Shown here one piece after another: positions 37,610-47,800 of a stretch of 64,000 nucleotides of DNA; within the stretch, counting starts at the first letter, position 1, and every line of letters begins with the position of its first letter. The position numbers were made by a program, and so were the translations under genes. Below the pieces are notes generated by a model that worked only from the letters and a program-made list of their open reading frames with translations, was not told the origin of the DNA and did no database searches. Origin of the DNA: CAZYBO01 sp964645205 (GTDB lineage: Bacteria > Pseudomonadota > Alphaproteobacteria > Rickettsiales > SXRF01); assembly GCA_964645205.1 (NCBI GenBank), contig CAZYBO010000001.1, positions 124,001 through 188,000 of the forward strand, read 5' to 3'.

Positions 37610-38195
37610 TGCGGCGATCAATGACGCTACGCCGGACAAGACGCTCATCAGCCTGGTAGCGGAAGGCCGCGAGGCGGCGCTGAACGAAATCATGCGCCGC
37701 TACAAACATAAGCTGCACGCCTTCATTGCCCGCTATGTGAAAGACGAGGACACCGCCTACGATATTTTGCAGGAAACCTTTATCCGCGTGCATTTCAAGG
37801 CGGCCAGCTACAGCCCGGCTTACGAGTTTTCCACCTGGCTTTACCAGATCGCCGTTAATCTCTGCCGCGACTGGGGACGAAAACAGAAACTCCGTCAGTT
37901 CCTGTCGCTGGATGCGATAATTGGCGACGGAGAAAGCGCCAGCTTCCACGATGTCATTGGCGATTCTGGCAGCAATATTGAAAACCTGACCGAGATGCGC
38001 CAGCATCTTAAGCTGCTGGATAAAGAAATCCAACGCCTGCCGCACAAGCTGAAAACCGCGTTGATCCTTTTTGCGGTGGAAGAACACAGCCAGGAAGAAT
38101 GCGCTAAAATTCTCGGCGTGACGCCGAAAACCGTGGAAACGCGCGTCTACCGCGCCCGGAAAATCCTTGCCGGGAAGCTGGCGAAGAATTTTTGA
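37587..38195 (+). CDS. ECF sigma factor (CnrH-like)
   Basis: 203 residues from ATG 37587. Sigma region 2 (EIMRRYKHKLHAFIARYVKD, QETFIRVHFKAAS, FSTWLYQIAVNLCRDWGR) and region 4 (EEHSQEECAKILGVTPKTVE, TRVYRARKIL) are clear. It overlaps the CnrX-like gene end by 23 bases. The Y-X-H order is that of cnrYXH in Cupriavidus. Probable targets are the copper and RND efflux genes downstream. Confidence 0.88.
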   Translation: MRFTRIDNAAINDATPDKTLISLVAEGREAALNEIMRRYKHKLHAFIARYVKDEDTAYDILQETFIRVHFKAASYSPAYEFSTWLYQIAVNLCRDWGRKQKLRQFLSLDAIIGDGESASFHDVIGDSGSNIENLTEMRQHLKLLDKEIQRLPHKLKTALILFAVEEHSQEECAKILGVTPKTVETRVYRARKILAGKLAKNF

Positions 38196-38250
38196 GGGCT
38201 AAGCGTTTTCACTTCGTACTACACATAATCGCATACACCGGAGTGACAAC

Positions 38251-39927
38251 ATGAAGCCATTAAAAGCCGCGATTTTGATTATTACGCTGCTATTTTCCGC
38301 CCCGGCATGGGCGGAGGTCTACAATCTGGATATTGCCTATAAAGAGGTAAATATTACCGGCAATACCGTCAAAAAGATTGCTATTAACGGCACCATTCCC
38401 GGCCCAGTGCTTCGTTTCACCGATGGCGAGGATGTCACCATCCATGTCACCAATCACCTAGACGAAGACACTTCCATTCACTGGCACGGCATATTGTTGC
38501 CCGGAGAGATGGATGGTGTGCCGGGCTTGAATGGCTTTCCGGGTATCAAGCCGGGCGAAACCTTCACCTATCGTTATAAAATTCGTCAGACCGGCACCTA
38601 TTGGTACCACTCCCACTCAAAGGGACAGGAGCAGGATGGTGAGTATGGCGCGATTGTCATCAAGCCAAAAGGCAGAGACCCCGTCAAATCCAACCGTGAT
38701 TATGTGGTGTTGCTATCCGACTTCCATGAGGAAGATGCCCGCGACATCATGGCGAATTTAAAAATGTCTTCGGAATATTACCAGTATGCACGGCGCACCG
38801 TGGGTGATTTCTTCGATGATGTGAAAGAGCGCGGTTTCAGCAGCGCATGGGAAAACGCCAAAATGTGGGGAGACATGCGGATGCTACCGACCGATCTGTC
38901 GGATGTCACCGGCTACACGTTCCTCACCAACGGTAAATCACCGGAGCAGAACTGGACGGGAATATTTAAAAAAGGTGAGCGTGTACGCCTTCGCTTTATC
39001 AACGCCTCTGCCATGTCATTTTTTGATGTGCGAATCCCCGGCCTTAAAATGCAGGTGACAGGCTCAGACGGACAAAATGTTGAACCGGTGCCGGTGGATG
39101 AATTCCGTTTCGGCGCGGCTGAAATCTATGATGTGATTGTGACCCCAACAGAGGACAAGGCATACACGATTGTTGCCGAACCGATTGATCGCACAGGGTT
39201 TGCGCTTGGCACACTTGCCCCCCGCGAAGGCATGAAAGGCGAAATTCCTACCCAGCGCAAGCGGGCCTTGCTGACCATGAAAGATATGGGCATGGATCAC
39301 GATATGAGCGGCATGGATCATAGCAAAATGAGCCACACTGAAATGGAAGCGATGATGGAGGATATGAAAAGTGGCTGGGCGAAAACCGGCGCACCCAAAG
39401 GTGCCAAAACCCTGGACTATAAAGACCTGCGTTACTTGGGTGAGCAAAAGGATATACGCCCTGCAGAGCGTACCATTGACGTACGGCTGGGTGGAAATAT
39501 GGAGCGCTATATCTGGACGATCAATGGCAAAAAACATGCGGATGCCAAGCCCATTAACCTGAAATACGGCGAACGTGTGCGGCTCAAATTCATCAATGAA
39601 ACGATGATGGCGCACCCGATGCATTTGCACGGCATGTTCTTCCAGTTGGAAAACGGCCAGCCTATCAAAAAACTACCGAACAAAAACATGGTAATTGTCG
39701 CACCAGGTGATTCCTACTCCGTTTTATTATCAGCGGATGAGCCTGGGGAATGGTCATTCCACTGCCATCTTCTCTATCACATGATGTCTGGCATGATGAC
39801 CAAAGTAGTAGTGGCAACGTTGGATGAAAGCGATGTTCCGGCCAGCGCGAAAACCCAGCAACTCATGCCGATGGAAGATAGCGAACCAGAAGCGGCTAAT
39901 GAGGAAGGCCATAATCATGCCCATTAA
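38251..39927 (+). CDS. copA: CopA/PcoA-type multicopper oxidase
   Basis: The periplasmic enzyme oxidises Cu(I) to the less toxic Cu(II). A signal peptide ends at AWA-E. Copper ligands: H77-W-H79-G, H120-S-H122, H455-P-M-H458-L-H460-G and H504-C505-H506-LLY-H510, all four blocks intact. A Met/His-rich insertion (MDHDMSGMDHSKMSHTEM, about 350) probably binds Cu(I). 558 residues, in the range of CopA. It follows the sigma factor by 55 bases. Confidence 0.95.
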   Translation: MKPLKAAILIITLLFSAPAWAEVYNLDIAYKEVNITGNTVKKIAINGTIPGPVLRFTDGEDVTIHVTNHLDEDTSIHWHGILLPGEMDGVPGLNGFPGIKPGETFTYRYKIRQTGTYWYHSHSKGQEQDGEYGAIVIKPKGRDPVKSNRDYVVLLSDFHEEDARDIMANLKMSSEYYQYARRTVGDFFDDVKERGFSSAWENAKMWGDMRMLPTDLSDVTGYTFLTNGKSPEQNWTGIFKKGERVRLRFINASAMSFFDVRIPGLKMQVTGSDGQNVEPVPVDEFRFGAAEIYDVIVTPTEDKAYTIVAEPIDRTGFALGTLAPREGMKGEIPTQRKRALLTMKDMGMDHDMSGMDHSKMSHTEMEAMMEDMKSGWAKTGAPKGAKTLDYKDLRYLGEQKDIRPAERTIDVRLGGNMERYIWTINGKKHADAKPINLKYGERVRLKFINETMMAHPMHLHGMFFQLENGQPIKKLPNKNMVIVAPGDSYSVLLSADEPGEWSFHCHLLYHMMSGMMTKVVVATLDESDVPASAKTQQLMPMEDSEPEAANEEGHNHAH

Positions 39928-40633
39928 AACCACCGCCATAGCAGCTTTGTTTGCGCTCACTGCATCTCACCCCGCATTTGCCGGGGAGCCGCATACAGGC
40001 GAACATGAAACACAGATATTTCATATGTTCAAACTGGAAACCGATATCGGCGACAGCCGTGAAGGCACCATCGCCACATGGGATTTGAATGGCTGGATCG
40101 GCACCGATGAAAATAAGCTCTGGCTAAAAAGCGAAGGTGAAGGCGTGGACGGCGATACACACCGGGCTGAATTCTGGGCGATGTACAGCCGCAACGTCGC
40201 CGATTTTTGGGATGTGCAAGTAGGTGTGCGGCATGATACACAGCCTCATTCCGTTTCCTATCTAGTGGCGGGATTCGAGGGGCTTGCGCCGTATTTTTTT
40301 GAGACCGAGGCGCATCTGTTCGTTAGCGATGATGGCGATGTCAGCGCCCGCTTGCGGCAGGAAAACGATCTGCTGATTACCCAGCGGCTGATTCTCCAGC
40401 CATATGTAGAAGTGAATCTGTTCGCGCAGGACGTGCCGGAGCTTGAGGTGGGCTCAGGACTGGCAGACGGGGAAATCGGCATACAGATGCGCTACGAAAT
40501 CACCCGCAAATTCGCGCCGTATGTGGATGTAAGCTATGAACGGAAATTCGGTGAAACCGCATCGATGGCGCGGAGATCAAGTGAGCACCACGACGATTTT
40601 GTTACCAGCGTCGGCTTAAGGCTGATGTTTTAG
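39917..40633 (+). CDS. copB: CopB-type outer-membrane copper resistance protein
   Basis: 238 residues from ATG 39917, overlapping the copA end by 11 bases, with GAGGAAGG upstream. A signal peptide ends at AFA-G. The barrel pattern includes VRHDTQPHSVSYLVAGFEGL and ITQRLILQPYVEVNLFAQD, typical of CopB/PcoB, ending VGLRLMF as outer-membrane proteins do. CopB is paired with CopA in copper export or storage. Confidence 0.93.
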   Translation: MPIKTTAIAALFALTASHPAFAGEPHTGEHETQIFHMFKLETDIGDSREGTIATWDLNGWIGTDENKLWLKSEGEGVDGDTHRAEFWAMYSRNVADFWDVQVGVRHDTQPHSVSYLVAGFEGLAPYFFETEAHLFVSDDGDVSARLRQENDLLITQRLILQPYVEVNLFAQDVPELEVGSGLADGEIGIQMRYEITRKFAPYVDVSYERKFGETASMARRSSEHHDDFVTSVGLRLMF

Positions 40634-40642
40634 GAGCATGAC

Positions 40643-41200
40643 ATGATAGAAATCATCCCCAACTGGCATCCGATTTTCGTGCATTTCACGGTGGCACTGC
40701 TAAGTATCTCGGCAGTTTTCTATCTGGCAGGTCTGGTGTTGAAGAAGGAGCATTTGCTGGTTGTCGCCCGCTGGAATTTATGGATCGGCGCAGTTGCCAC
40801 TATCGGTACAGTGTTAGCAGGATGGTATGCCTATAATACCGTCACCCACGATGGCCCTTCCCATGCTGCCATGACCAATCATCGCAATTGGGCGCTGGTT
40901 ACAGCAAGCATATTTATCCTATTGGCGCTTTGGGCATTCTGGAAACATCGAGGTGCCAACACCGTCAGCCCAGTGTTTGTAGCAGTGATTTTACTTGCTG
41001 CTGGGTTGCTTGCCATCACCGGCTATAAGGGCGGCGAAGTCGTCTATCGCCACGGTCTCGGCGTCATGCGCATGCCAATGGTTAGCGGCGATGGTGGACA
41101 TGGCAGCCATGAGCACGGCGAAGAAAGCAGCGATGGGCATCATAAAGAAGCGCCGAAAAATGATAGGCATGGTGATAACCACGGCAACCACGACCATTAA
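40643..41200 (+). CDS. DUF2231-type membrane protein with His-rich tail
   Basis: 185 residues with about four transmembrane helices. It opens with IPNWHPIFVHFTVALLSISA, the DUF2231 signature whose histidines may bind haem or metal. The tail (HGSHEHGEESSDGHHK and on) has many histidines for metal binding. Place after copB points to copper or nickel handling. Function not established. Confidence 0.7.
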   Translation: MIEIIPNWHPIFVHFTVALLSISAVFYLAGLVLKKEHLLVVARWNLWIGAVATIGTVLAGWYAYNTVTHDGPSHAAMTNHRNWALVTASIFILLALWAFWKHRGANTVSPVFVAVILLAAGLLAITGYKGGEVVYRHGLGVMRMPMVSGDGGHGSHEHGEESSDGHHKEAPKNDRHGDNHGNHDH

Positions 41201-41221
41201 TCTTAACCAAGGAGAAAAACC

Positions 41222-41599
41222 ATGAAAACGATACTAAAAACCATCCTACTGCTGATTGCTTTTGCAGCACCTATCACAGCACAGGCTGGGGAAGCATTGA
41301 AGAAGGTCGAGCCACAATATGTCTGCATGATCAACAACAAGCTGTTTGACAAGCCGCAGATCCCGGTAACCGTGGGCGGGAAGACCTATTACGGCTGCTG
41401 CCCGATGTGCAAAGAGAAGTTGGAAAAAAGTGTCCAAGCTCGCACCTCCACCGATCCTGTTAGCGGAAAAACCGTTGACAAGGCTGAGGCCGTCATCGGC
41501 GCACAGGCGGATGGAGTGGTGCATTATTTTGAGAATGAAGAGAACCTGAAAAAATTCGGCAGCGCGGGTCACGATCACGGCCACAGCGATTCCAGATAG
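41222..41599 (+). CDS. Periplasmic TRASH-like metal-binding protein, 125 aa
   Basis: A signal peptide (to AQA-G) is followed by VCMINNKLFDKPQIPVTVGG and YYGCCPMCKEKL, a cysteine arrangement like TRASH/YHS treble clefts that bind metals. The C-terminus is His-rich (GHDHGHSD). AAGGAG lies before ATG. Likely a metal chaperone in the copper operon; inferred from motif and place. Confidence 0.65.
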   Translation: MKTILKTILLLIAFAAPITAQAGEALKKVEPQYVCMINNKLFDKPQIPVTVGGKTYYGCCPMCKEKLEKSVQARTSTDPVSGKTVDKAEAVIGAQADGVVHYFENEENLKKFGSAGHDHGHSDSR

Positions 41600-41708
41600 T
41601 AATAGGAAGACAGAAATCATCGTCAGGACGCAGGATTATGATACAGAACAACGCTTGCAACACTCTGAATCAAAAAACGAATCATTCTTCATTCTTTCTT
41701 AAAAGGTT

Positions 41709-41737
41709 TTGCATATTATCGAGTCCTATTTTATAGT
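41709..41737 (+). promoter_or_regulatory. Sigma70-like promoter of a leaderless CzcI-like gene
   Basis: TTGCAT (41709-41714) and TATAGT (41732-41737) with 17 bases between. Seven bases separate the -10 from ATG 41745, so the message should begin at or next to the start codon. Confidence 0.6.
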
Positions 41738-41744
41738 GGCGCGC

Positions 41745-42116
41745 ATGAAACGTCTTTTTGTATGTCTGTTTGTGGTTTTTTCTCTGATGCTTGCGCCTAT
41801 CGCGCACGCAACCGGGGCGAATTGCGCCAATGACAGTTGTCATAACATCGTTTCGGCACAGGATGACCATCACCATGAGGGTGATTTACAGTCGGGTGAA
41901 CACGCGCAGTTGGATTTTGATTCCGAGGGCAATCCTCACAACGGATTAGGTCACAACCATTCTCACCATCATCATGGCGGCGACTATTTCCGTGCTTTCT
42001 CCGGTATTGATTTAACCGCGCCCGGAGTCTCGTCGCAGTCGATGACATTTGGGCGGGATGCTATGCTTTCCGATTATAGCCCCGGCCCACTCTTAGAACC
42101 TCCCTCACACGCTTAA
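41745..42116 (+). CDS. CzcI-like His-rich periplasmic protein, 123 aa
   Basis: The signal peptide (MKRLFVCLFVVFSLMLAPIA) is followed by C-x3-CHN, many histidines (DDHHHEG, HNHSHHHHGGD) and an ending LLEPPSHA. Small CzcI/DUF2946-type proteins precede czcCBA in other bacteria and bind metals. The frame is open to 41709, across the promoter. No Shine-Dalgarno is seen. Confidence 0.6.
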   Translation: MKRLFVCLFVVFSLMLAPIAHATGANCANDSCHNIVSAQDDHHHEGDLQSGEHAQLDFDSEGNPHNGLGHNHSHHHHGGDYFRAFSGIDLTAPGVSSQSMTFGRDAMLSDYSPGPLLEPPSHA

Positions 42117-42134
42117 TTCCTTTAGTCAGGCCGT

Positions 42135-42162
42135 GCGCCTGAAGGGGTGCCTGTTCAGGCGC
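42135..42162 (+). repeat. Perfect hairpin between czcI-like gene and czcC
   Basis: GCGCCTGAA (42135-42143) and TTCAGGCGC (42154-42162) are perfect inverted repeats around a 10-base loop. No U-tract follows, so a full terminator is unlikely. It may stabilise mRNA ends or act as an operator for efflux genes. Confidence 0.6.
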
Positions 42163-42216
42163 TCTGATTCCGCATGACCCATCCCTATTGTTCAAGGAAT
42201 TTAGCGGTGAGAACCC

Positions 42217-43557
42217 ATGTATCAGAAAAAATTAATGTGGCTGTTATGCGCCACGATATTGTCCAGCCAACCTGCGTTTGCTGAAGAATCATCCAAGGCA
42301 GAAACAGCGGCTACACCCCCAGTAGAGTCAATTACCCTGCCGGAGCAGAAATCCGGGGGGCTTACGCTCGACGATGCAATTGCCAAGGCGCTGGCGTCGT
42401 CGCCACGCCTCAAATCCGCCCGGGCGGGCATACTGGCAAGCGAAGGCGAGCACCTTCAGGCCGGGGCAGTGCCTAATCCGGAACTGGGCGTACAGGCGGA
42501 GAATTTTTCAGGCAGCGGGCGCTATGGTGGATTTGACGGTTCGGAAGTAACGCTTGGCGTTTCCCAGGTGATCGAGCTTGGCGGCAAGCGCTCAGGCCGC
42601 GTGGCGGTAGCCGAGCGGGAAGTGGCAATTTCCCGGCTGGGGCAAACAGCGGAGCGGCTGTATGTTATACGCGATACCACTGGCGCCTACGCCAATGCCG
42701 TGGCCGCACAGGAGATGCTGAAACTTGCCGCCGAGCAGAAGGAACTGGCGAGTGATTTATTTAAAGAAGTCCGCGAACGGGTGGATGCCGCCCGCGAGCC
42801 GCTAATCCAGAAAAGCAAAGCAGAGATCACCGTATCCACCGCCAATTTCGCCCATGAGCGCGCCGAGCGGGAATTGGGGCATGCCAAGCATGTACTTTCT
42901 AATTTGTGGGCCGGACATGATGATGATTTTCAGTTGGAGGAGCAGGATTTCTTTACGCTGACGCCACCCATGAGCGAAGCGGAAGTCGAAGTGAAAATGG
43001 AACAAAATCCAGCTCTGCAACGCTATTTTGTCAATCACTCCCGTATGCAGGCGAAATATGAGTTGGAAAAGGCGCAGGCCATTCCCGATCCACGCGTCAA
43101 TGTCGGCATGCGCGACTTCCGTGACAGCGGAAATCAGGCGCTGGTGGCAGGTATTTCTATCCCGATTCCAGTGTTTAACAGCAATCGGGGAAACATTGAG
43201 CGAGCGCGTCATGACATCAGCAAAGCGGAAAACGATGCGCAAGCCGCCAGACTCTCGATGATCGGCGAAGTGCACGAATCACTGGAAACGCAGGTGAACG
43301 CTTATCGGCAGGCCGAAACCTTAAAAACCGCCATCCTGCCCGCTGCCGAAAAAGCCTTTACGCTTTCGCGTCAAGGCTATCGTGCCGGAAAATTCCCCTA
43401 CCTCGAAGTGCTGGATGCCCAGCGCACCTTGTTTGAAGTGAGAGAACAATACATCGCCGTCTTGAAGGAATATCACACCGCGAAAGCGGAAGTGGAACGC
43501 CTCACGGCTACCCATGCCAGCCGGATACAAAATAAAGGAGAACACAATGAAGAATAA
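42217..43557 (+). CDS. czcC: CzcC-type outer-membrane efflux protein
   Basis: A TolC-family channel of 446 residues with signal peptide (to AFA-E). Paired OEP repeats include LTLDDAIAKALASSPRLKSA and NPELGVQAENFSGSG, then GISIPIPVFNSNRGNIERA. It links to CzcB and CzcA to expel cations. It could equally be CnrC/NccC given the CnrYXH-like genes upstream. It overlaps czcB by 11 bases. Confidence 0.88.
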   Translation: MYQKKLMWLLCATILSSQPAFAEESSKAETAATPPVESITLPEQKSGGLTLDDAIAKALASSPRLKSARAGILASEGEHLQAGAVPNPELGVQAENFSGSGRYGGFDGSEVTLGVSQVIELGGKRSGRVAVAEREVAISRLGQTAERLYVIRDTTGAYANAVAAQEMLKLAAEQKELASDLFKEVRERVDAAREPLIQKSKAEITVSTANFAHERAERELGHAKHVLSNLWAGHDDDFQLEEQDFFTLTPPMSEAEVEVKMEQNPALQRYFVNHSRMQAKYELEKAQAIPDPRVNVGMRDFRDSGNQALVAGISIPIPVFNSNRGNIERARHDISKAENDAQAARLSMIGEVHESLETQVNAYRQAETLKTAILPAAEKAFTLSRQGYRAGKFPYLEVLDAQRTLFEVREQYIAVLKEYHTAKAEVERLTATHASRIQNKGEHNEE

Positions 43558-44818
43558 GAAACTCATCATCGCACTGGCGGTGATTCTGGCAGGGGGCGGT
43601 TACTGGCTGTATCCCGCAAGTGACAAGCATTCCGGTGCGGAACACGGCACAGTAAAAAGCGGCGATGAACACGGTGCTGCGGAGGAAGAATTCGAGCGCG
43701 GCCCACATAATGGCCGATTACTTAAGAAAGGCGACTTCGCCGTTGAAATCACCATTTTTGAAGATGGCGTACCACCGCAATTCCGCGTGTTCGCTTATGA
43801 AGATATGAAGCCGCTCGACCCTGCCAAAGTACAGCTGACGATAGAACTGTCGCGGCTCGACGGCGAAGTAAACCCCTTTACCTTCACACCGCAAGATGAC
43901 GCCTTGATGGGCAGCGCGACGGTGGAGGAACCGCACTCCTTCGATGTGGGTGTCAAGGCCGTGTATGATGGGAAAACCTATGAATGGGCGTTCGCATCCT
44001 ACGAAGGCCGCACCACCATTAAGGAGGAAATAGCCAAAGATTCCGGCCTGAAAACCGAAGAAGCTGGCCCCGCCACCGTACGGGAAACCATCGCTCTTAC
44101 GGGGCGCGTGGCCTTGAACCCCAACACCACGGCGAATGTAAAAGCGCGGTTCCCCGGCGTAATCCGTGCGGTGAAAAAAGGACTGGGCGACACGGTAAAC
44201 GCTGGCGATGTGCTGGCAACGGTTGAAAGCAACGAGAGCCTGCAAGTGTATGAGGTAAAATCACCCATCGCGGGCGTCATTCTGAACCGTAATGCCAATA
44301 TCGGCGAAGTGGCGGGTGAAATGCCGATTTTTACTATCGCCAATCTTTCGGACGTTTGGGCGGAATTTCACGTTTTCCAGCGCGATATGGAGAAAGTGAA
44401 AGTCGGGCAGCCGGTGGTGGTGCGCGGCGTGGAGGGTAAAATGGAAACCCTTGGCACGATTAACTCGCTGCTGCCGATTACCGAGGCTTCCAGTCAGACG
44501 GTGGTGGCGCGTGTGGTCGTTGATAACGCGCATGGGCATTGGCGCTCCGGCATGACGGTGCGCGGCGATGTGATTGTGAACGAGCGCGAAGTTCCGCTGG
44601 CGGTAAAAGCCAGCGGCTTACAGCGCTTCCGCGATTTCACCGTGGTTTTTGCTCAGGTAGGCAACACCTATGAAGTGCGGATGCTGGAACTGGGGACAAA
44701 CGATGGGGAATGGGTGGAGGTGCTGGGCGGAATCAAGCCCGGCACACGCTATGTCAGTGAAAACAGCTTCCTGATACGCGCCGACATCGAAAAATCCGGC
44801 GCAAGCCACGACCACTAG
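43547..44818 (+). CDS. czcB: CzcB-type periplasmic adaptor
   Basis: 423 residues from ATG 43547 (AAAGGAG upstream). One membrane anchor is followed by a His-containing segment (HSGAEHGTVKSGDEHG), a CzcB N-terminal domain (GPHNGRLLKKGDFAVEITIF), lipoyl and barrel domains with VKARFPGVIRAVKKGLGDTV. The extra N-terminal domain is typical of divalent-metal adaptors such as CzcB/CnrB. The end is DIEKSGASHDH. Confidence 0.9.
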   Translation: MKNKKLIIALAVILAGGGYWLYPASDKHSGAEHGTVKSGDEHGAAEEEFERGPHNGRLLKKGDFAVEITIFEDGVPPQFRVFAYEDMKPLDPAKVQLTIELSRLDGEVNPFTFTPQDDALMGSATVEEPHSFDVGVKAVYDGKTYEWAFASYEGRTTIKEEIAKDSGLKTEEAGPATVRETIALTGRVALNPNTTANVKARFPGVIRAVKKGLGDTVNAGDVLATVESNESLQVYEVKSPIAGVILNRNANIGEVAGEMPIFTIANLSDVWAEFHVFQRDMEKVKVGQPVVVRGVEGKMETLGTINSLLPITEASSQTVVARVVVDNAHGHWRSGMTVRGDVIVNEREVPLAVKASGLQRFRDFTVVFAQVGNTYEVRMLELGTNDGEWVEVLGGIKPGTRYVSENSFLIRADIEKSGASHDH

Positions 44819-44829
44819 GAGCATTCCCC

Positions 44830-47800
44830 ATGATACTCGAACAACTCATTCATTTCTCAATCCGTCAGCGGTGGCTGATAATGATTATCGTCGCCGGGTT
44901 AAGCGCGATTGGCGTGTACAGCTTCGGAAAGCTCCCGATTGACGCCGTGCCGGATATTACCAACGTGCAGGTGCAGATTAATACCGAAGCGCCGGGATTC
45001 TCTCCGCTCGAATCCGAACAGCGCATCACCTATCCGGTGGAAACCGCCATTGCCGGGTTGCCGGGGCTGGATTACACCCGCTCCCTCTCGCGTTACGGCC
45101 TGAGCCAGGTTACCGTCGTATTCAAGGACGGCACGGATATTTACTTTGCACGGCAGCTTATCGCCGAGCGTTTGCAAGAAGTGAAAAGCCAGATTCCCGA
45201 AGGGCTAGAACCCACGATGGGGCCGATAGCCACCGGCCTTGGTGAAATCTTCATGTTCACCATCGAACCCAAGGAAGGGGCAAGGAAACCCGATGGCAGT
45301 GAATGGACGCCCACCGATCTGCGCGAGTTACAGGATTGGGTGGTTAAGCCGCAGCTTCGTAATCTCAAAGGAGTCACGGAAGTCAACACCATCGGCGGCT
45401 TTGAAAAACAGTTTCACGTCACGCCTTACCCGGAAAAACTGCTGGCTTACGGCCTATCCATTGATGACGTGATGACCTCGCTGGCGCGGAATAACGATAA
45501 TGTAGGTGCAGGTTATATTGAGAAAAACGGCGAGCAATACCTGATTCGCGTTCCCGGACAGATAAAAACGATTGATGATTTGAGCCGCATTATCGTAGCA
45601 CAGCGCGACGAACTTACTATTCGTATGCGCGATGTGGCGGATGTGCTGATGGGTGAAGAACTCCGCACGGGCGCGGCCACGCAGAACGGCAAGGAAGTCG
45701 TGCTTGGCACGGTGTTCATGCTGCTGGGCGAGAACAGCCGCGACGTATCGCAGCGCGTAGCGGAACGGCTCAAGGAAATCAACCGCAGCCTGCCTTCTGG
45801 CGTGATCGCCAAAACGGTCTATGACCGAACCACGCTGGTTGACCGAACCATTGCCACCGTGCAGAAGAATCTTCTGGAAGGTGCGCTCTTAGTAGTGGTG
45901 ATTTTGTTCCTGCTTCTGGGCAATATCCGCGCCGCGCTGATTACCGCCGCCGTGATTCCCATTACCATGCTCATGACTATCACCGGCATGGTGGGCAATA
46001 AAATATCGGGAAACCTCATGAGCCTTGGGGCGCTTGATTTCGGGCTGATCGTCGATGGCGCGGTGATTATCATGGAAAACTGCCTGCGGCGGTTCGGCAT
46101 GGAGCAGCATCGGCTTGGCCGCCTGCTCACGAAAGAGGAGCGGTTCTCGCTGGCATCTATGGCAACCGCCGAAGTGATAAAGCCCAGCCTGTACGGGGTT
46201 ATCATCATCACGGTGGTGTATTTGCCGATATTCGCGCTGACCGGCGTGGAAGGCAAAATGTTCCACCCGATGGCCTTTACGGTCGTTACCGCGCTGCTGG
46301 CGGCGTTGCTGCTTTCCTTTACGTTTGTTCCGGCGGCGGTAGCGTTATTCGTCACCGGCAAGGTTGAGGAAAAAGAAAACCTCATCATTCGTAAATCGCG
46401 GGAGTGGTACGAACCGAAACTGCATTACGCGCTCAAGAACGCCAAAAAGATGGCACTTGGCGGGATGGTGCTGGTGGTTCTTAGCGGTATCGGCGCATCG
46501 CGCATGGGAGCGGAGTTTATCCCAAGCCTTGATGAGGGTGATATTGCGCTTCACGCGCTACGCATTCCGGGTACAAGCCTTAGCCAGGCGGTGCAGATGC
46601 AGAAGGCACTTGAAGCCCGGATCAAGCAATTCCCGGAAGTAAAAGAGGTATTCGCCAAACTGGGTACGGCGGAAGTGGCGACCGACCCGATGCCGCCCAG
46701 CGTGGCCGATGCGTTCGTGATGCTCAAAGACCGCGAACAATGGCCTGATCCAAGCAAGCCAAAGAATGTATTGGTAAAAGAAATCGAAAAGGCGGTGAAG
46801 GAAATTCCGGGCAATAACTATGAATTCACCCAGCCGATACAGATGCGCTTTAACGAACTGATTTCCGGGGTGCGTAGCGACGTTGCGGTAAAAATCTACG
46901 GCGACGATCTGGATACGCTCCTTGAATACGGTGAAAAGGTTGAGGCGGTGATTAACACGATTCCGGGCGCGGCGGATGCCAAAACCGAGCAGATCACCGG
47001 CTTGCCCGTTCTCAGCATCCATCCTGACCGTGACGCGCTCGACCGCTACGGCATGAATGTCGCCGATGTGCAGGACGTGGTGGAAGTGGCGATGGGCGGC
47101 AAAGCAGTCGGTCAAATCTTTGAAGGCGACCGCCGTTTTGACCTCATTGTGCGCCTGCCGGAAGTGCTGCGCAACGATATGGAATCCCTGAAACGGCTGC
47201 CCATACCCATGCCGACAACGGCGACCGATGATCCGCATCCCTTCGGCTATGTGCCGCTCTCGGAAGTGGCCAGCATTGAGATTGCGCCGGGGCCGAATCA
47301 AATCAGCCGTGAAAACGGCAAGCGGCGCGTAGTGGTTACGGCCAACGTGCGCGGGCGCGACCTTGGTTCATTCGTTGCGGAGTTGCAAGAGGCCGTGCGC
47401 GGCAAGGTGGAATTGCCCGCCGGGTATTGGGTGGAATATGGCGGCACGTTCGAGCAGCTTATCTCTGCCAGCAAGCGTCTGCAAATCGTCGTGCCAATGG
47501 CATTGCTGTTGATTTTCGGCCTGTTGTTCACCTTGTTCCGCTCCACCCGCGATTCCCTGATCGTGTTCTCCGGCGTACCGCTGGCGCTCACGGGCGGGGT
47601 GCTGGCCTTGGCACTGCGGGACATTCCGCTCTCAATATCGGCAGGGGTAGGCTTTATCGCGCTTTCCGGCGTGGCGGTGCTGAATGGCGTGGTGATGGTG
47701 TCATTTATCCGCAAATTGCTTGATGAAGGTCTGCCGCTCGATCAAGCCATTACCGAAGGGGCATTAACCCGCCTGCGCCCGGTATTGATGACCGCGCTGG

